DNA of 64,000 nt from Lonsdalea britannica. Lineage in GTDB: Bacteria; Pseudomonadota; Gammaproteobacteria; Enterobacterales; Enterobacteriaceae. Position 1 is the stretch's first letter; each line of letters opens with the position of its first letter. The translations under genes and the position numbers were made by a program. The notes beneath the pieces are model-generated. The model made no database searches and was not told where the DNA came from. It was given only the letters and a program-made list of their open reading frames with translations. The DNA lies in assembly GCF_002111595.1 (NCBI RefSeq), contig NZ_LUTN01000002.1:124001-188000 (forward strand), given 5' to 3'. Shown here piece after piece: positions 12,592 to 22,610 of this stretch.

Positions 12592-13113
12592 TTGACGATC
12601 ATTCTCGGTATAGACCCTGGTTCGCGAATCACCGGTTATGGCATCATCCGCCAGCAGGGGCGGCAGATCAGCTACCTCGGTAGCGGCTGTATTCGCACTG
12701 TGGTGGATGATATCCCCGGCCGGCTCAAGCTGATTTATGCAGGCGTGAGTGAAATCATCACGCAGTTTCAGCCGGACTGTTTCGCCATCGAACAGGTGTT
12801 CATGGCAAGAAACGCCGACTCGGCGCTAAAGCTCGGGCAGGCGCGGGGAGCGGCCATCGTGGCGGCGGTCAATCAGTCGCTGCCGGTTTTCGAGTATGCG
12901 GCACGTCAGGTCAAGCAAACGGTCGTCGGCACTGGCGCTGCGGAAAAGAGTCAGGTGCAGCATATGGTGCGATCTTTGCTGAAATTGCCCGCCAATCCTC
13001 AGGCGGATGCCGCCGATGCGCTGGCGATCGCCATCACGCATTGTCACTTCAGTCAGAACCTGACCCGCATGGGGCAGGAGAGGCTGACCTTAGCGCGAGG
13101 GCGGCTACGCTAG
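12592..13113 (+). CDS. ruvC: Holliday junction resolvase RuvC
   Basis: Endonuclease that cuts Holliday junctions symmetrically, working with RuvAB. 173 residues, equal to E. coli. The four acidic catalytic residues are in place, counting the initiator: Asp8 (LGIDPGS), Glu67 (FAIEQVF), Asp139 and Asp142 (QADAADAL). The frame is open from 12490 inside yebC, but only the TTG at 12592 gives the conserved N-terminus; it has a GGGGAG ribosome site about 8 nt upstream. A weak TTG start may keep expression low (inference). Confidence 0.96.
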   Translation: MTIILGIDPGSRITGYGIIRQQGRQISYLGSGCIRTVVDDIPGRLKLIYAGVSEIITQFQPDCFAIEQVFMARNADSALKLGQARGAAIVAAVNQSLPVFEYAARQVKQTVVGTGAAEKSQVQHMVRSLLKLPANPQADAADALAIAITHCHFSQNLTRMGQERLTLARGRLR

Positions 13114-13118
13114 AGACC

Positions 13119-13145
13119 AGGCTGGATATTCATCCAGCCTTTTTT
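13119..13145 (+). promoter_or_regulatory. LexA (SOS) box of ruvAB, overlapping a terminator-like hairpin of ruvC
   Basis: CTGGATATTCATCCAG (13122-13137) fits the LexA pattern CTG-N10-CAG and sits where the E. coli ruvA SOS box lies. The same palindrome, extended to AGGCTGGAT / ATCCAGCCT and followed by a T run, also looks like a Rho-independent terminator for ruvC. Both functions may use the same bases. ruvAB is a classic SOS operon. Confidence 0.8.
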
Positions 13146-13197
13146 ATGGTATAAGCTATACCCCATCGTTAAGCGCAAATTCAAAAGGAAACGTCAC

Positions 13198-13815
13198 GTG
13201 ATAGGTCGTCTCAGAGGCATCGTTCTGGAAAAACAACCCCCGCAGGTATTGATTGAAGCCAACGGCGTGGGGTATGAAGTGCATATGCCGATGACCTGTT
13301 TCTACGAGTTGCCCGAGCTGGGACAGGAAACGATCATCTTCACTCATTTCGTTGTTCGTGAGGATGCGCAACTGCTGTTCGGGTTCAACAACAAGCAGGA
13401 ACGTTCCCTGTTCCGCGAACTGATTAAAGTGAATGGCGTCGGACCGAAACTGGCGCTGGCAATCCTCTCGGGGATGTCGGCGCAGCAGTTTGTCAGCGCG
13501 GTCGAGCGTCAGGAAATCGGTGCTCTGGTCAAGCTACCGGGCGTCGGCAAGAAGACTGCCGAGCGTCTGGTGGTTGAGATGAAGGACCGCTTCAAGGGGC
13601 TGAATGGCGACTTGTTCAATTCCGCTAGCGATCTGACGCTGCCGCCCGCCGCTGACGCTGCGACATCATCTGCGGATATCGAGGCCGAAGCAGAGTCTGC
13701 GCTGGTGGCGCTGGGTTATAAGCCGCAGGAAGCCAGCCGGATGATTAGCAAGATCGCCAAACCTGGCGCTGATTGTGAAACCCTGATCCGAGACGCGTTG
13801 CGCGCCGTTCTTTGA
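13198..13815 (+). CDS. ruvA: Holliday junction branch migration protein RuvA
   Basis: DNA-binding subunit of the RuvAB branch-migration motor; tetramers hold the four-way junction while RuvB pumps. 205 residues, against 203 in E. coli. The N-terminal OB fold starts [20 protein letters not shown]. Two helix-hairpin-helix motifs follow ([13 protein letters not shown] and [16 protein letters not shown]), then the flexible acidic linker and the C-terminal RuvB-binding domain. The start is GTG, as in E. coli, with AAGGA upstream. ruvB begins 7 nt after its stop. Confidence 0.97.
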   Translation: MIGRLRGIVLEKQPPQVLIEANGVGYEVHMPMTCFYELPELGQETIIFTHFVVREDAQLLFGFNNKQERSLFRELIKVNGVGPKLALAILSGMSAQQFVSAVERQEIGALVKLPGVGKKTAERLVVEMKDRFKGLNGDLFNSASDLTLPPAADAATSSADIEAEAESALVALGYKPQEASRMISKIAKPGADCETLIRDALRAVL

Positions 13816-13822
13816 GGTAGCC

Positions 13823-14827
13823 ATGATTGAAGCCGATCGTTTAATCTCCCCCGAGGTCGTCACCGAAGAAGAAGTGCTGGATCGCGCTATCCGCCCCAAG
13901 TTGTTGACGGAGTACGTCGGCCAGCCCAAGGTGCGCGAGCAGATGGAAATCTTCATACAGGCGGCGAAACAGCGTGGCGATGCGCTGGACCACCTGTTGA
14001 TCTTCGGTCCTCCCGGACTGGGCAAAACCACGTTGGCCAATATCGTGGCGAACGAAATGGGGGTGAACCTGCGTACCACTTCAGGGCCTGTGCTTGAAAA
14101 AGCGGGCGATCTGGCCGCGCTGTTGACCAACCTCGAACCCCACGACGTCCTTTTTATCGATGAAATTCATCGCCTGTCGCCGGTGGTGGAAGAAGTCCTC
14201 TATCCTGCGATGGAAGACTATCAGCTGGATATCATGATTGGCGAAGGCCCCGCGGCGCGTTCGATCAAGCTGGATCTGCCGCCGTTTACGCTGGTGGGCG
14301 CCACGACCCGGGCGGGTTCTTTGACCTCGCCGCTGCGCGATCGCTTCGGCATCGTCCAGCGCCTGGAGTTTTATCAGGTTCCGGATTTGCAGTATATCGT
14401 CAGCCGCAGCGCGTTGTGTCTGGGACTGGAGATGACGGAGGAAGGTGCGCTGGAGGTGGCTCGCCGCGCACGTGGAACGCCGCGTATCGCCAACCGCTTG
14501 CTGCGTCGTGTACGAGACTTTTCCGAAGTGAAGTCGAACGGCGTCATTGACGGTGAAATCGCGATCCAGGCATTAGATATGCTGGCGGTTGACTCTGAAG
14601 GCTTTGATTACATGGACCGCAAGCTGCTGCTGGCGGTCATCGACAAGTTTATGGGCGGCCCGGTCGGGCTGGATAATCTGGCAGCTGCGATTGGCGAAGA
14701 GCGTGAAACCATCGAGGATGTGCTGGAGCCGTTTTTGATTCAGCAGGGCTTTCTGCAACGCACGCCGCGCGGACGCATCGCCACCCAACATGCCTATCGC
14801 CACTTTGGGTTGACGCGACAAGAGTAA
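13823..14827 (+). CDS. ruvB: Holliday junction branch migration ATPase RuvB
   Basis: Hexameric AAA+ motor that drives branch migration with RuvA. 334 residues, against 336 in E. coli. Walker [10 protein letters not shown] starts at residue 62, Walker [10 protein letters not shown] is around residues 110-118, and sensor-type blocks [18 protein letters not shown] and [17 protein letters not shown] follow. The C-terminal winged-helix domain ends in [18 protein letters not shown]. Second gene of the SOS-controlled ruvAB operon; a terminator follows. Confidence 0.98.
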   Translation: MIEADRLISPEVVTEEEVLDRAIRPKLLTEYVGQPKVREQMEIFIQAAKQRGDALDHLLIFGPPGLGKTTLANIVANEMGVNLRTTSGPVLEKAGDLAALLTNLEPHDVLFIDEIHRLSPVVEEVLYPAMEDYQLDIMIGEGPAARSIKLDLPPFTLVGATTRAGSLTSPLRDRFGIVQRLEFYQVPDLQYIVSRSALCLGLEMTEEGALEVARRARGTPRIANRLLRRVRDFSEVKSNGVIDGEIAIQALDMLAVDSEGFDYMDRKLLLAVIDKFMGGPVGLDNLAAAIGEERETIEDVLEPFLIQQGFLQRTPRGRIATQHAYRHFGLTRQE

Positions 14828-14858
14828 CGCAGACGTTGCTATCCGAATGGGTTTTACC

Positions 14859-14889
14859 GAAGGCCGCATCTGGTATGCGGCCTTCTTCG
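14859..14889. terminator. Terminator between ruvB and znuB (probably bidirectional)
   Basis: GAAGGCCGCAT / ATGCGGCCTTC, an 11-bp stem with a five-base loop, between two convergent genes. T-rich bases follow rightward, and A/G-rich bases precede. Confidence 0.7.
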
Positions 14890-14950
14890 TTGGGATGAAA
14901 TAGGGAATGAATGGATCTGCACGAAGCTCACGCAGACCCGGGGGCATATA

Positions 14951-15735
14951 CTAGGCGGATTGTTTTTTCATCAGGCTCAGCATAAACAGCAGAGAAGCGC
15001 AGAGCACAACGGAAGGGCCTGCTGGCGTATTGGCATCGGCCGAGAGCGCTAAGCCGCCCGTGACGGCCATCATTCCGATGATGATGGCGATCCCCGCCAT
15101 CTGTTCGGGTGTGCGGGCAAAGCGCCGTGCCGCTGCCGCCGGAATGATCAACAGTGAGGTGATAATCAGCGCGCCGACAAACTTCATTGCCAAACCGATC
15201 GTCAGTGCGGTGACCAGCATGAGCAGGAGTTTGCTGCGCTGCAAGGATACGCCGTCGACGTGCGCCAGCTCGGGGCTGATGGTCATGGACAGCAGCGAAC
15301 GCCACTGCCAACACAGAATAGAGACAACGACGGCGACACCGCCGCCGATCAGCCACAGATCGTCCGTAGTCACGGAGAGCAGATCGCCGAACAGGTAGGC
15401 CATGAGATCCACCCGGACGTTGCTCATCAGGCTAACCACGACCAGACCCAGCGAGAGGGCGCTGTGCGCCATGATTCCCAATAGCGTATCAATGGCGAGA
15501 TAAGGCGACGTTCCAGCCAAACCAATCCCAGCGCCAGCGCCAGCGTGACGGCAATCACGGCGTAAAAGGGATTCACATCCAGCAGTAAACCAAAAGCGAC
15601 CCCCAGCAGAGAAGCATGCGCCAGCGTATCGCCAAAGTAAGACATTCTGCGCCAAACGACGAAAGAGCCCAACGGACCGGCCGCCACAGCCAGCAATATT
15701 CCCGCCAGCCAGCCGGGAAATAACAATTCGATCAT
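14951..15735 (-). pseudogene. znuB: Zinc ABC transporter permease ZnuB, disrupted by one missing base
   Basis: Inner-membrane permease of the high-affinity ZnuABC zinc importer. The N-terminal part ([20 protein letters not shown] to GLVWLERR) reads from 15735 in one frame. The rest ([20 protein letters not shown] to the end) reads in another. The junction is at about 15502-15507: adding one C on the coding strand (CGCCTTAT to CGCCCTTAT) restores [15 protein letters not shown], like E. coli. The restored length is about 261 residues, as in E. coli. Its ATG overlaps the znuC stop (ATGA). Because every other position is conserved, I suspect a sequencing error rather than true loss. Confidence 0.9.
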
Positions 15736-16484
15736 GCGCCATCCTGCCTTTTCAAAATCACTTTTCCATTTAAATCATGTCGATGATTGTGGTGATGCCG
15801 GTAAACGGCCAGTTGTTCTGCGCCGCGTTGACCGAACATGGCCAAAAACTCGGGGTGTAGCGAAACGACTTCTGGGGCACCGGAGCAGCAAACGTGCTGG
15901 TTGAGACACAGAACCTCATCCGTTTTGGCCATCACCAGATGCAAGTCATGGGAAACCATTAAGACCCCGCAGCCATACTCCTGGCGCAGCTGATTGATGA
16001 GGTCATAGAGCGCTAACTGGCCGTTGACGTCGACGCCCTGCGTCGGTTCATCGAGGACAAGCAACTGGGGACGGGTCAGGATCGCACGGGCTAGCAGCAC
16101 GCGCTGCGTTTCGCCGCCGGAAAGTTTCTGCATTGGTTGCTCCGGCAGATGTCCGGCATTGACCCGTTTTAACGCAGGCAAAATGTCCTGTTTTTTGACG
16201 CCGGGGCTGAGCTGCATAAAACGGCTGACCGTCAGGGGCAGGGTGGCGTCAAGGTGCAGTTTCTGGGGCACGTAGCCAATGCGCAGGCCCGGCGTTCGCG
16301 TTAGCGTGCCGCCGGCAATGTCCTGCAGACCAAGCACGACTCTGACCAACGTCGATTTTCCAGCGCCGTTTGGGCCCAAAAGCGTGAGGATGCGTCCCGG
16401 TTGCAGCGTCAGCGAGATGTCTGAGAGTACGCGTCGACTGCCGAACTGGACGGAAATGTTATCGAGAGAAACCAGTGTAGACAT
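15732..16484 (-). CDS. znuC: Zinc ABC transporter ATP-binding protein ZnuC
   Basis: ATPase subunit of the ZnuABC zinc importer; 250 residues, against 251 in E. coli. Walker [10 protein letters not shown], the signature [14 protein letters not shown], Walker [13 protein letters not shown] and the switch histidine in [10 protein letters not shown] are all present. The C-terminus carries the HHHNHRHDL cluster typical of ZnuC. It starts 76 nt from the divergent znuA, with a Zur box between them, and overlaps znuB by four bases. Confidence 0.97.
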   Translation of the reverse strand: MSTLVSLDNISVQFGSRRVLSDISLTLQPGRILTLLGPNGAGKSTLVRVVLGLQDIAGGTLTRTPGLRIGYVPQKLHLDATLPLTVSRFMQLSPGVKKQDILPALKRVNAGHLPEQPMQKLSGGETQRVLLARAILTRPQLLVLDEPTQGVDVNGQLALYDLINQLRQEYGCGVLMVSHDLHLVMAKTDEVLCLNQHVCCSGAPEVVSLHPEFLAMFGQRGAEQLAVYRHHHNHRHDLNGKVILKRQDGA

Positions 16485-16506
16485 AGAATTCTGCTTGCAG
16501 ATACCG

Positions 16507-16531
16507 TGTGACGTTATAATATAACGAAAAT
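16507..16531. promoter_or_regulatory. Zur operator between znuC and znuA
   Basis: TGACGTTATAATATAACGAAAA contains the near-palindrome GTTATAATATAAC (16513-16525), which matches the enterobacterial Zur box core in the same position as in E. coli. Zur bound to zinc would shut off both divergent transcripts. Confidence 0.82.
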
Positions 16532-16559
16532 TTTTTCTGAAATCGATGGATGACCTGTC

Positions 16560-17606
16560 ATGACACGCCGTAACTTACCTCAATGGATAAAAAAAACGCT
16601 AACCGCCAGCACGTTGCTCGTGGCGGCAGGGGCAGCCCCGCTCGCGTCTGCGGACGTTGTGACGTCCATTCGCCCGCTGGCCTTCATCGCTGCTGCCATT
16701 GCTGATGGAGTCACGCCGACGGAAGTCTTGCTGCCGGACGGCGCGTCGCCCCACGATTATGCCCTGCGTCCCTCTGATGTCCAGCGTTTACAGTCCTCGG
16801 AATTGGTTATCTGGGTAGGGCCAGAGATGGAAGCCTTCCTGCAAAAGCCGTTGAGTCAAATTCCGGCGAACCGTCAAATCACGCTTTCCGCACTACCCGC
16901 GATCAAAGCCGCCATGATAAAAGAGTCGCATCATCACAGCGAGAGCGACCACGACAGGGATAGCCACCATGCGGCTCATGACGAACATGCCCACGTTGCA
17001 GAGGCTCATGACGAGCATGATGAAGACCACGCGCACGGCGCGGCGGCGGTAGAAGAAGCGCATGACGACGGTCACCATCACGGCGAGTTCAATATGCACA
17101 TTTGGCTGTCGCCGGAAATGGCGCAAGCATCCGCCATCGCCATCCATGACAAATTATTGGAACTAATGCCGCAGAATAAGGACAAATTAGACGCGAATCT
17201 GACTCATTTCACTGAGAAACTTGCGCATACGGATAAAAATATTGTTAATATGCTGTCGCCTGTGCGAAACAAAGGCTATTTCGTGTTTCATGATGCCTAT
17301 GGGTACTTTGAACAACACTACGGATTAAGCCCTCTTGGTTACTTCACAATCAATCCGGCCATCTCGCCTGGAGCACAGCGTTTACATCAAATACGAACAC
17401 AGTTGGTTGAGCACAAAGCGGAATGCGTTTTTGCTGAGCCACAATTCAGGCCAGCGGTCATCAGTGCTGTCGCCAAGGGAACGCAGGTACGCATGGGCGT
17501 CCTGGACCCGTTGGGAAGCGACATCGCTCTGGATAAAGACAGCTATGCACGTTTTCTGCTGCAATTGTCTAACCAGTATCTGAGCTGCCTGGAGAAAAAA
17601 TCATGA
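16560..17606 (+). CDS. znuA: Periplasmic zinc-binding protein ZnuA
   Basis: Substrate-binding protein of ZnuABC. 348 residues, longer than the E. coli protein (about 310) because the acidic, His-rich loop is expanded: residues about 124-174 hold roughly 17 histidines among many Asp and Glu. A signal peptide runs to about residue 31 (cleavage near ASA-DVV). Zinc ligands of the family are in place: His65 (SPHDY), His180 (NMHIW) and the later [11 protein letters not shown] region. The loop is thought to capture zinc or sense load. It is divergent from znuCB under a shared Zur box; mepM follows 12 nt later. Confidence 0.95.
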   Translation: MTRRNLPQWIKKTLTASTLLVAAGAAPLASADVVTSIRPLAFIAAAIADGVTPTEVLLPDGASPHDYALRPSDVQRLQSSELVIWVGPEMEAFLQKPLSQIPANRQITLSALPAIKAAMIKESHHHSESDHDRDSHHAAHDEHAHVAEAHDEHDEDHAHGAAAVEEAHDDGHHHGEFNMHIWLSPEMAQASAIAIHDKLLELMPQNKDKLDANLTHFTEKLAHTDKNIVNMLSPVRNKGYFVFHDAYGYFEQHYGLSPLGYFTINPAISPGAQRLHQIRTQLVEHKAECVFAEPQFRPAVISAVAKGTQVRMGVLDPLGSDIALDKDSYARFLLQLSNQYLSCLEKKS

Positions 17607-17618
17607 GGATACGAATAA

Positions 17619-18997
17619 GTGCAGCAGATAGTCCGAACTATCGCTCAGGCGTATAACACCCTCCCAAGACCTCACCGAGTGATGTTGGGGTCGCTGACCA
17701 TAGTAACACTGGCCGTCGCCGTCTGGCGGCCAATGGTTTACCCCCCGGTCAACGATGCGCCTGTGATCATCAAAGATGCTGATAATGAAAGAAATCAGCC
17801 TAAAACGTTAACCCCTCCCGCCAGCGAACCGCTGGATGCGCCTTCTTCCGCTAACGCGAACTCCGCCGACAGCGACGACAATACGATGCTCGACCAGCCG
17901 ACGCCCTCGGACGATATCCCGAAGGATGAACTGGATGACAACGTGTCCGATGGCAACGCCGCGCATGAATACGTTGTTTCTACCGGCGATACCCTCAGTA
18001 GCATTCTGACCCAGTACGGCATCGATATGTCGGATATTGCCGCGCTGGCGGAGCAGAATTCCGGGCTGCGCAACCTGAAGATCGGTCAGCAGATTTCCTG
18101 GGAGCTAGGACGGGACGGCGATTTGCAAAGCCTGCGTTGGCAGGTGTCCCGCCGTGAGGTACGCACCTATACCCGCAAAGGCGATGTCTTCAAGGAAGCT
18201 ATCGAAAACATGCAGGGCGACTGGCACAACAAGGTGCTAACCGGGCGTCTTACGGGCAGTTTCGTTAACAGCGCGTTGAACGCCGGGCTGACCAATGGCG
18301 AAGTCCGTGAAGTGATCAAAGCGCTGCAGTGGCAATTGGACTTCCGTAAATTGCGTCTCGACGATCGTTTCTCGGTGTTGATGTCCCGCGAAGTGCTTGA
18401 CGGCCATAACGAGCAAAGCGAACTGTTGGCTGTGCGTCTGCGCAGCGGCGGTAAAGATTATTACGCTTTCCGTTCCGAAGATGGAAAGTTCTACGATCGT
18501 GAAGGGTCGGGATTGTCTCGCGGTTTTATGCGTTTCCCGACCATGAAACAGTTCAAAATCTCTTCCAACTTTAACCCTCGTCGACTTAACCCTGTCACAG
18601 GGCGTGTCGCACCGCACCGCGGCGTCGATTTTGCGCTGCCGGTGGGAACCCCCGTCTTGGCTATCGGGGATGGGGAAGTGGTCGTCGCGAAGCGTGATGG
18701 AGCGGCAGGCAACTACATCGCCTTACGTCATGGTCGCCAGTACACCACGCGCTATATGCATCTGAGCCGACTCTTAGTTAAACCGGGTCAGAAAGTGAAA
18801 CGCGGCGACCGTATTGCGCTGTCAGGCAACACCGGCCGCTCAACGGGTCCCCACCTGCACTATGAAGTCTGGATCAACCAGCAGGCAGTCAACCCGCTGA
18901 CGGCGAAACTGCCACGCTCTGAAGGCTGGACGGTAAAGAACGCCGTGACTATCTGGCTCAGGTGCGTGAGATGCTGCCGCAGCTGCAGCTGGACTGA
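17619..18997 (+). CDS. mepM: Murein DD-endopeptidase MepM, C-terminal end frameshifted
   Basis: Zinc endopeptidase that cuts D-Ala-mDAP cross-links during cell growth; it sits next to the zinc importer as in E. coli. An N-terminal membrane anchor, an acidic linker, an OapA/LysM-type domain (YVVSTGDTLSSILTQYGIDM) and a C-terminal M23 domain with metal ligands HRGVDF and HLHYEVW are all intact. After KLPRSEG (about 18924-18934) a base is missing. The expected tail ERRDYLAQVREMLPQLQLD and its TGA (18995-18997) lie in the next frame. The uninterrupted frame instead runs to 19088, through the gene's own terminator, which supports an indel error. Confidence 0.93.
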
Positions 18998-19014
18998 TTT
19001 CTCTAACGCCTTTC

Positions 19015-19052
19015 AACAGCCGGTCGCCTCATCGCTACCGGCTGTTTTTTTG
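19015..19052 (+). terminator. Rho-independent terminator of mepM
   Basis: AACAGCCGGT / ACCGGCTGTT stem followed by seven T. It begins 18 nt after the expected mepM stop at 18997. Confidence 0.88.
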
Positions 19053-19147
19053 TGGGTCGCGGCCTATCTGAATAGCGACCCGGCTTAATGTAGAGTCTAT
19101 GCAGACTGCCTTTAACGCGGTCTCTATTGGGTACAAAGAGTAAACGC

Positions 19148-20110
19148 ATGGAAAAAGTGAAGAAAAACCGATCCGAATTTATTCCCCAGTTTCAATCCGC
19201 TTTTTTTCTCCCTCGCTATTGGGGGATCTGGCTGGGCGCGGGAGCATTGGCGCTAGTCGCCTGTCTACCGGCTAAGCTGCGAGATCCTGTGCTGGGTGCG
19301 TTGGGCCGAATGGTGGGACGTATTTCTAAAGGCGCGCGCCGCCGTGCCCGCATCAACCTGCTGCTGTGTATGCCAGAGATAACCGAAGCGCGGCGAGAGA
19401 AGATCATCGACGATATGTTTGCGACGTCTATTCAGTCCATCGTGCTGATGGTTGAGCTGGCGATTCTCCCCGCCCGACGTGTTTATGAGCGAGTGCGGTG
19501 GCACGGTGAAGACATTATCGATACGTTGAGAGATCAGGATCGGAATGTGATCTTTATGGTGCCGCATGGCTGGGCAGTCGATCTGCCCGCAATGCTGATG
19601 AGTTGGCGCGGTCAGAAAATGGCGGCGATGATCCACAACCAGAAAAATGAGTTGGTCGATTACCTGTGGAATTTGCTGAGACGTCGCTTTGGTGGTCGGC
19701 TGCATACGCGCAACGACGGCATCAAGCCCTTTATCGGTTCGGTAAGAGAGGGGTATTGGGGCTACTACCTGCCGGATCAGGATCATGGCGCGGAGCACAG
19801 CGAGTTCGTCGACTTCTTCGCTACGTACAAAGCCACGTTGCCCGCAGTCGGTCGTTTGATGAAAGTCTGCCGTAGCGAGATCGTTCCGCTGTTTCCGGTC
19901 TACAACGCCCGGACTTCGCTACTGGATATTTATATCCGTCCGCCGATGAGCGATATCGCAGGGGCTGATGATGAAGGCATCGCACGCCGAATGAATGAAG
20001 AGTTGGAGTTTTTAGTACGACCCAATCCAGAGCAGTACACCTGGATTCTGAAATTGTTGAAGACTCGCAAGCCGGGTGAAACGGAGCCTTATCTACGCAA
20101 AGACTTATAA
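19148..20110 (+). CDS. lpxM: Lipid A biosynthesis myristoyltransferase LpxM
   Basis: Inner-membrane acyltransferase that adds the last secondary acyl chain to Kdo2-lipid A, giving the hexa-acylated form. About 320 residues, against 323 in E. coli. The HX4D catalytic motif is HGWAVD (in FMVPHGWAVDLPAML). The blocks RRRFGGRLHTRNDGIKPFI, YYLPDQDHGAEHSEFVDFF and YTWILKLLKTRKPGE are near-identical to MsbB. The frame opens at a TTG at 19127; the ATG at 19148 fits the family start. It follows mepM, with the mepM terminator between. Confidence 0.95.
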   Translation: MEKVKKNRSEFIPQFQSAFFLPRYWGIWLGAGALALVACLPAKLRDPVLGALGRMVGRISKGARRRARINLLLCMPEITEARREKIIDDMFATSIQSIVLMVELAILPARRVYERVRWHGEDIIDTLRDQDRNVIFMVPHGWAVDLPAMLMSWRGQKMAAMIHNQKNELVDYLWNLLRRRFGGRLHTRNDGIKPFIGSVREGYWGYYLPDQDHGAEHSEFVDFFATYKATLPAVGRLMKVCRSEIVPLFPVYNARTSLLDIYIRPPMSDIAGADDEGIARRMNEELEFLVRPNPEQYTWILKLLKTRKPGETEPYLRKDL

Positions 20111-20440
20111 TATCGCGCTTTCTTTTGCGATATAAATGCGCGCCATTATCACCACTTACCGGTGCCGGAAATAACGGTATCGGTGAGTGTGGAAACAATT
20201 CGTCATTAAACTTTACCCTATCCGGACGTCAGACATAATTAGCGTTTTATTTGTTTCTGACATTTTATTATCTCGGATAATTCCTCGTATGAATCGCCTT
20301 CATCCCTTGTTATTACTTTATTAAAGTCGTCATAACGGTGACTTTAGCGTGAGTCCTTTAAATCAAGCGAAGCAAAATCACTGCCGCGTTTTATAGGACT
20401 GACCCAACTGATTAAATAGTGCGGTAAAAGGATATTCATC
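20111..20440. other. Intergenic region lpxM to small exported protein
   Basis: AT-rich stretch. A small stem TATCGC / GCGATA directly follows the lpxM stop (about 20111-20134) without a T run and may stabilise or end the lpxM message. The 3' half presumably carries the promoter for the next gene. No other gene seen. Confidence 0.45.
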
Positions 20441-20797
20441 ATGCATTTTAAACCTGTATTTTTAGGTGTCTTACTGGCCACATCAGCACTGAGTTTTACG
20501 GCAGCCAACGCAGCGGTTGATCCTGCACACGAGGGAAACCCGATGGCGCCTGTTGTGGCGAATCATGGCCGTGTTGAGTCCGCTAACCATGCTGCTAATA
20601 CGCATTCAGCCAAGAAGCTGGAGGCCGAACGCCAGGCGGCTAAATCCCGCGCGGAAAGCCATCAGAAAGCGGTCCAAAAGAAAAATAATCCAATGCATGA
20701 AAAGGTGCAGGCGAAAAATTCAGCTGCAGAGCATCACGTTAATAAAATGAATACAGCGAAAGAGAAACAGCAGGAATTATATCCGCCGAAAAAATAA
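20441..20797 (+). CDS. Small exported Lys/His/Ala-rich protein of unknown function
   Basis: 118 residues. A clear signal peptide (residues 1-24, cleavage after TAANA) is followed by a mature region of about 94 residues that is strongly hydrophilic and predicted helical: repeated Ala, Lys, His, Glu and Gln, with no Cys. The AAGG ribosome site is about 9 nt before the ATG. The composition recalls small periplasmic stress or acid-shock proteins, but I recognise no family. It has its own gap on both sides and a bidirectional terminator shared with pykA. Confidence 0.7.
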   Translation: MHFKPVFLGVLLATSALSFTAANAAVDPAHEGNPMAPVVANHGRVESANHAANTHSAKKLEAERQAAKSRAESHQKAVQKKNNPMHEKVQAKNSAAEHHVNKMNTAKEKQQELYPPKK

Positions 20798-20936
20798 ACC
20801 GTAAAAGTGTCAGAAAGTGGCAACAGAGGGACGGTAGCTAGAAAATGAAACGCGGATGATTGACGTAACCTAGTGATTCATTGTTCCCTCAAAAAATAAT
20901 GCTTACATCAGATACTTCTTACCTTTGACCCTACGA

Positions 20937-20963
20937 AAAAAAGCCGGTATATCCGGCTTTTTT
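20937..20963. terminator. Bidirectional terminator between the exported protein and pykA
   Basis: AAAAAAGCCGGTATATCCGG followed by CTTTTTT: a palindrome with A run and T run on either side, so it works for both convergent genes. Confidence 0.85.
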
Positions 20964-21013
20964 ACTATCCATCGTTCCCATTTTGCAGAGGGCGATGCTA
21001 CGACTTTATTCGC

Positions 21014-22456
21014 TTATTCGACTCGCAAGATCCTTACCGTATTCGTAGTGCCGACGGTACCCATCACATCGCCTTGAGTGACAATCACCAGGTCGCCGGA
21101 CATCAGGAAGCCCTTGTCGCGCAGCAGAATGACGGCATCATTTGCGGCTTCGACGCCGTCAGAATAACGGGTGAATTGAACAGGGGTGACGCCGCGATAG
21201 AGTGCGGTCAGGTTTAGCGTCCCTTCATGGCGCGACATCGCGAAAATAGGCAAACCGGAGCTGATGCGAGACATCATCAGCGCGGTACGACCGGACTCGG
21301 TCATCGCGACGATGGCGGTCACGCCTTTCAGATGGTTGGCGGCGTACATGGCTGACATCGCCACCGACTCTTCGACGTTATCAAATTCCGCGTCAAGGCG
21401 GTGTGTAGAGACGTTGATGCTCGGAATTTTTTCCGCACCGAGGCAGACGTTGGCCATTGCGGCAACGGTTTCCGACGGATATTGGCCCGCGGCGGTCTCT
21501 GCTGACAGCATGACGGCGTCGGTTCCATCCAGCACGGCGTTGGCGACGTCCATGACCTCCGCGCGGGTCGGCATCGGATTGGTGATCATAGACTCCATCA
21601 TCTGCGTCGCGGTGATGACGGCACGGTTGAGTTTACGAGCGCGACGGATCAACTTTTTCTGGATGCCAACCAGCTCAGGGTCGCCGATTTCTACGCCCAA
21701 ATCGCCTCGGGCAACCATAACGACGTCGGAAGCCAGGATGATGTCGTCCATCGCTTCGTCCGTTGCGACGGCTTCAGCGCGTTCGACTTTGGATACGATT
21801 TTGGCTTCACAGCCCGCCTCTAATGCCAACTGGCGGGCGTAATTGAGATCGGCTCCAGTGCGGGGGAATGAAACGGCCAGATAGTCCACCCCAATTTTGG
21901 CGGCGGTCACGATATCCGCTTTATCTTTGTCGGTCAGTGCAGCCGCTGAGAGTCCGCCACCCAGTTTGTTGATGCCTTTGTTATTAGAGAGCGGCCCACC
22001 GACGGTGACTTCCGTGAAGACTTTCGACTCTTCCACGTTAAGCACTTTGAGCTGAACGCGACCATCATCGAGCAGCAGCGTATCGCCGGGGATGACGTCA
22101 TCGGGCAGACCTTTGTAGTCGATGCCGACGCCTTCTTTATTGCCTTCCCCGCGACCCAGATTGGCGTCGAGCAGGAATTTGTCGCCGACGTTGAGAAAAA
22201 CCTTACCTTCTTTGAAGGTGGATACGCGAATTTTTGGACCCTGGAGATCGCCAAGAATGGCGACGTGGCGGCCTAACCTTGCCGCAATTTCACGTACATT
22301 ATCGGCACGGAGTTGGTGGTCTTCTGCGGTGCCGTGAGAGAAGTTCAAGCGGACGACGTTTGCACCGGCGGCAATAATCTTTTCCAAATTATTGTCGCGG
22401 TCGGTTGCCGGTCCCAAAGTGGTAACAATCTTCGTTCTTCTTAGCCGTCTGGACAT
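21014..22456 (-). CDS. pykA: Pyruvate kinase II (PykA)
   Basis: Converts phosphoenolpyruvate and ADP to pyruvate and ATP, the last step of glycolysis. 480 residues from [17 protein letters not shown], as in E. coli PykA; the frame stays open a further 64 codons upstream without homology, so the start is the ATG at 22456. Active-site and signature blocks include [40 protein letters not shown] and the [10 protein letters not shown] region. It lies downstream of hexR on the same strand; HexR controls central carbon genes including pyk in several gamma-proteobacteria. Confidence 0.97.
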   Translation of the reverse strand: MSRRLRRTKIVTTLGPATDRDNNLEKIIAAGANVVRLNFSHGTAEDHQLRADNVREIAARLGRHVAILGDLQGPKIRVSTFKEGKVFLNVGDKFLLDANLGRGEGNKEGVGIDYKGLPDDVIPGDTLLLDDGRVQLKVLNVEESKVFTEVTVGGPLSNNKGINKLGGGLSAAALTDKDKADIVTAAKIGVDYLAVSFPRTGADLNYARQLALEAGCEAKIVSKVERAEAVATDEAMDDIILASDVVMVARGDLGVEIGDPELVGIQKKLIRRARKLNRAVITATQMMESMITNPMPTRAEVMDVANAVLDGTDAVMLSAETAAGQYPSETVAAMANVCLGAEKIPSINVSTHRLDAEFDNVEESVAMSAMYAANHLKGVTAIVAMTESGRTALMMSRISSGLPIFAMSRHEGTLNLTALYRGVTPVQFTRYSDGVEAANDAVILLRDKGFLMSGDLVIVTQGDVMGTVGTTNTVRILRVE

Positions 22457-22610
22457 GGATGACTCCGTTGACTGGTGAAGCTGAATAGGGCGATAGTATC
22501 TAAAACACGGCTGACGCCTCTTAGGGGGCAAGAGGGTGATCCGCGCAATGGGCATGCCGTGGCGGTTGAACCGTACCGGCGAAAAGCAGCTACGCTGGCC
22601 TGAGTGCAAA

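Noticed and set aside
11775-12632. 285-codon frame antisense to yebC
   Set aside because: Overlaps yebC and the ruvC start completely; no homology or ribosome site.
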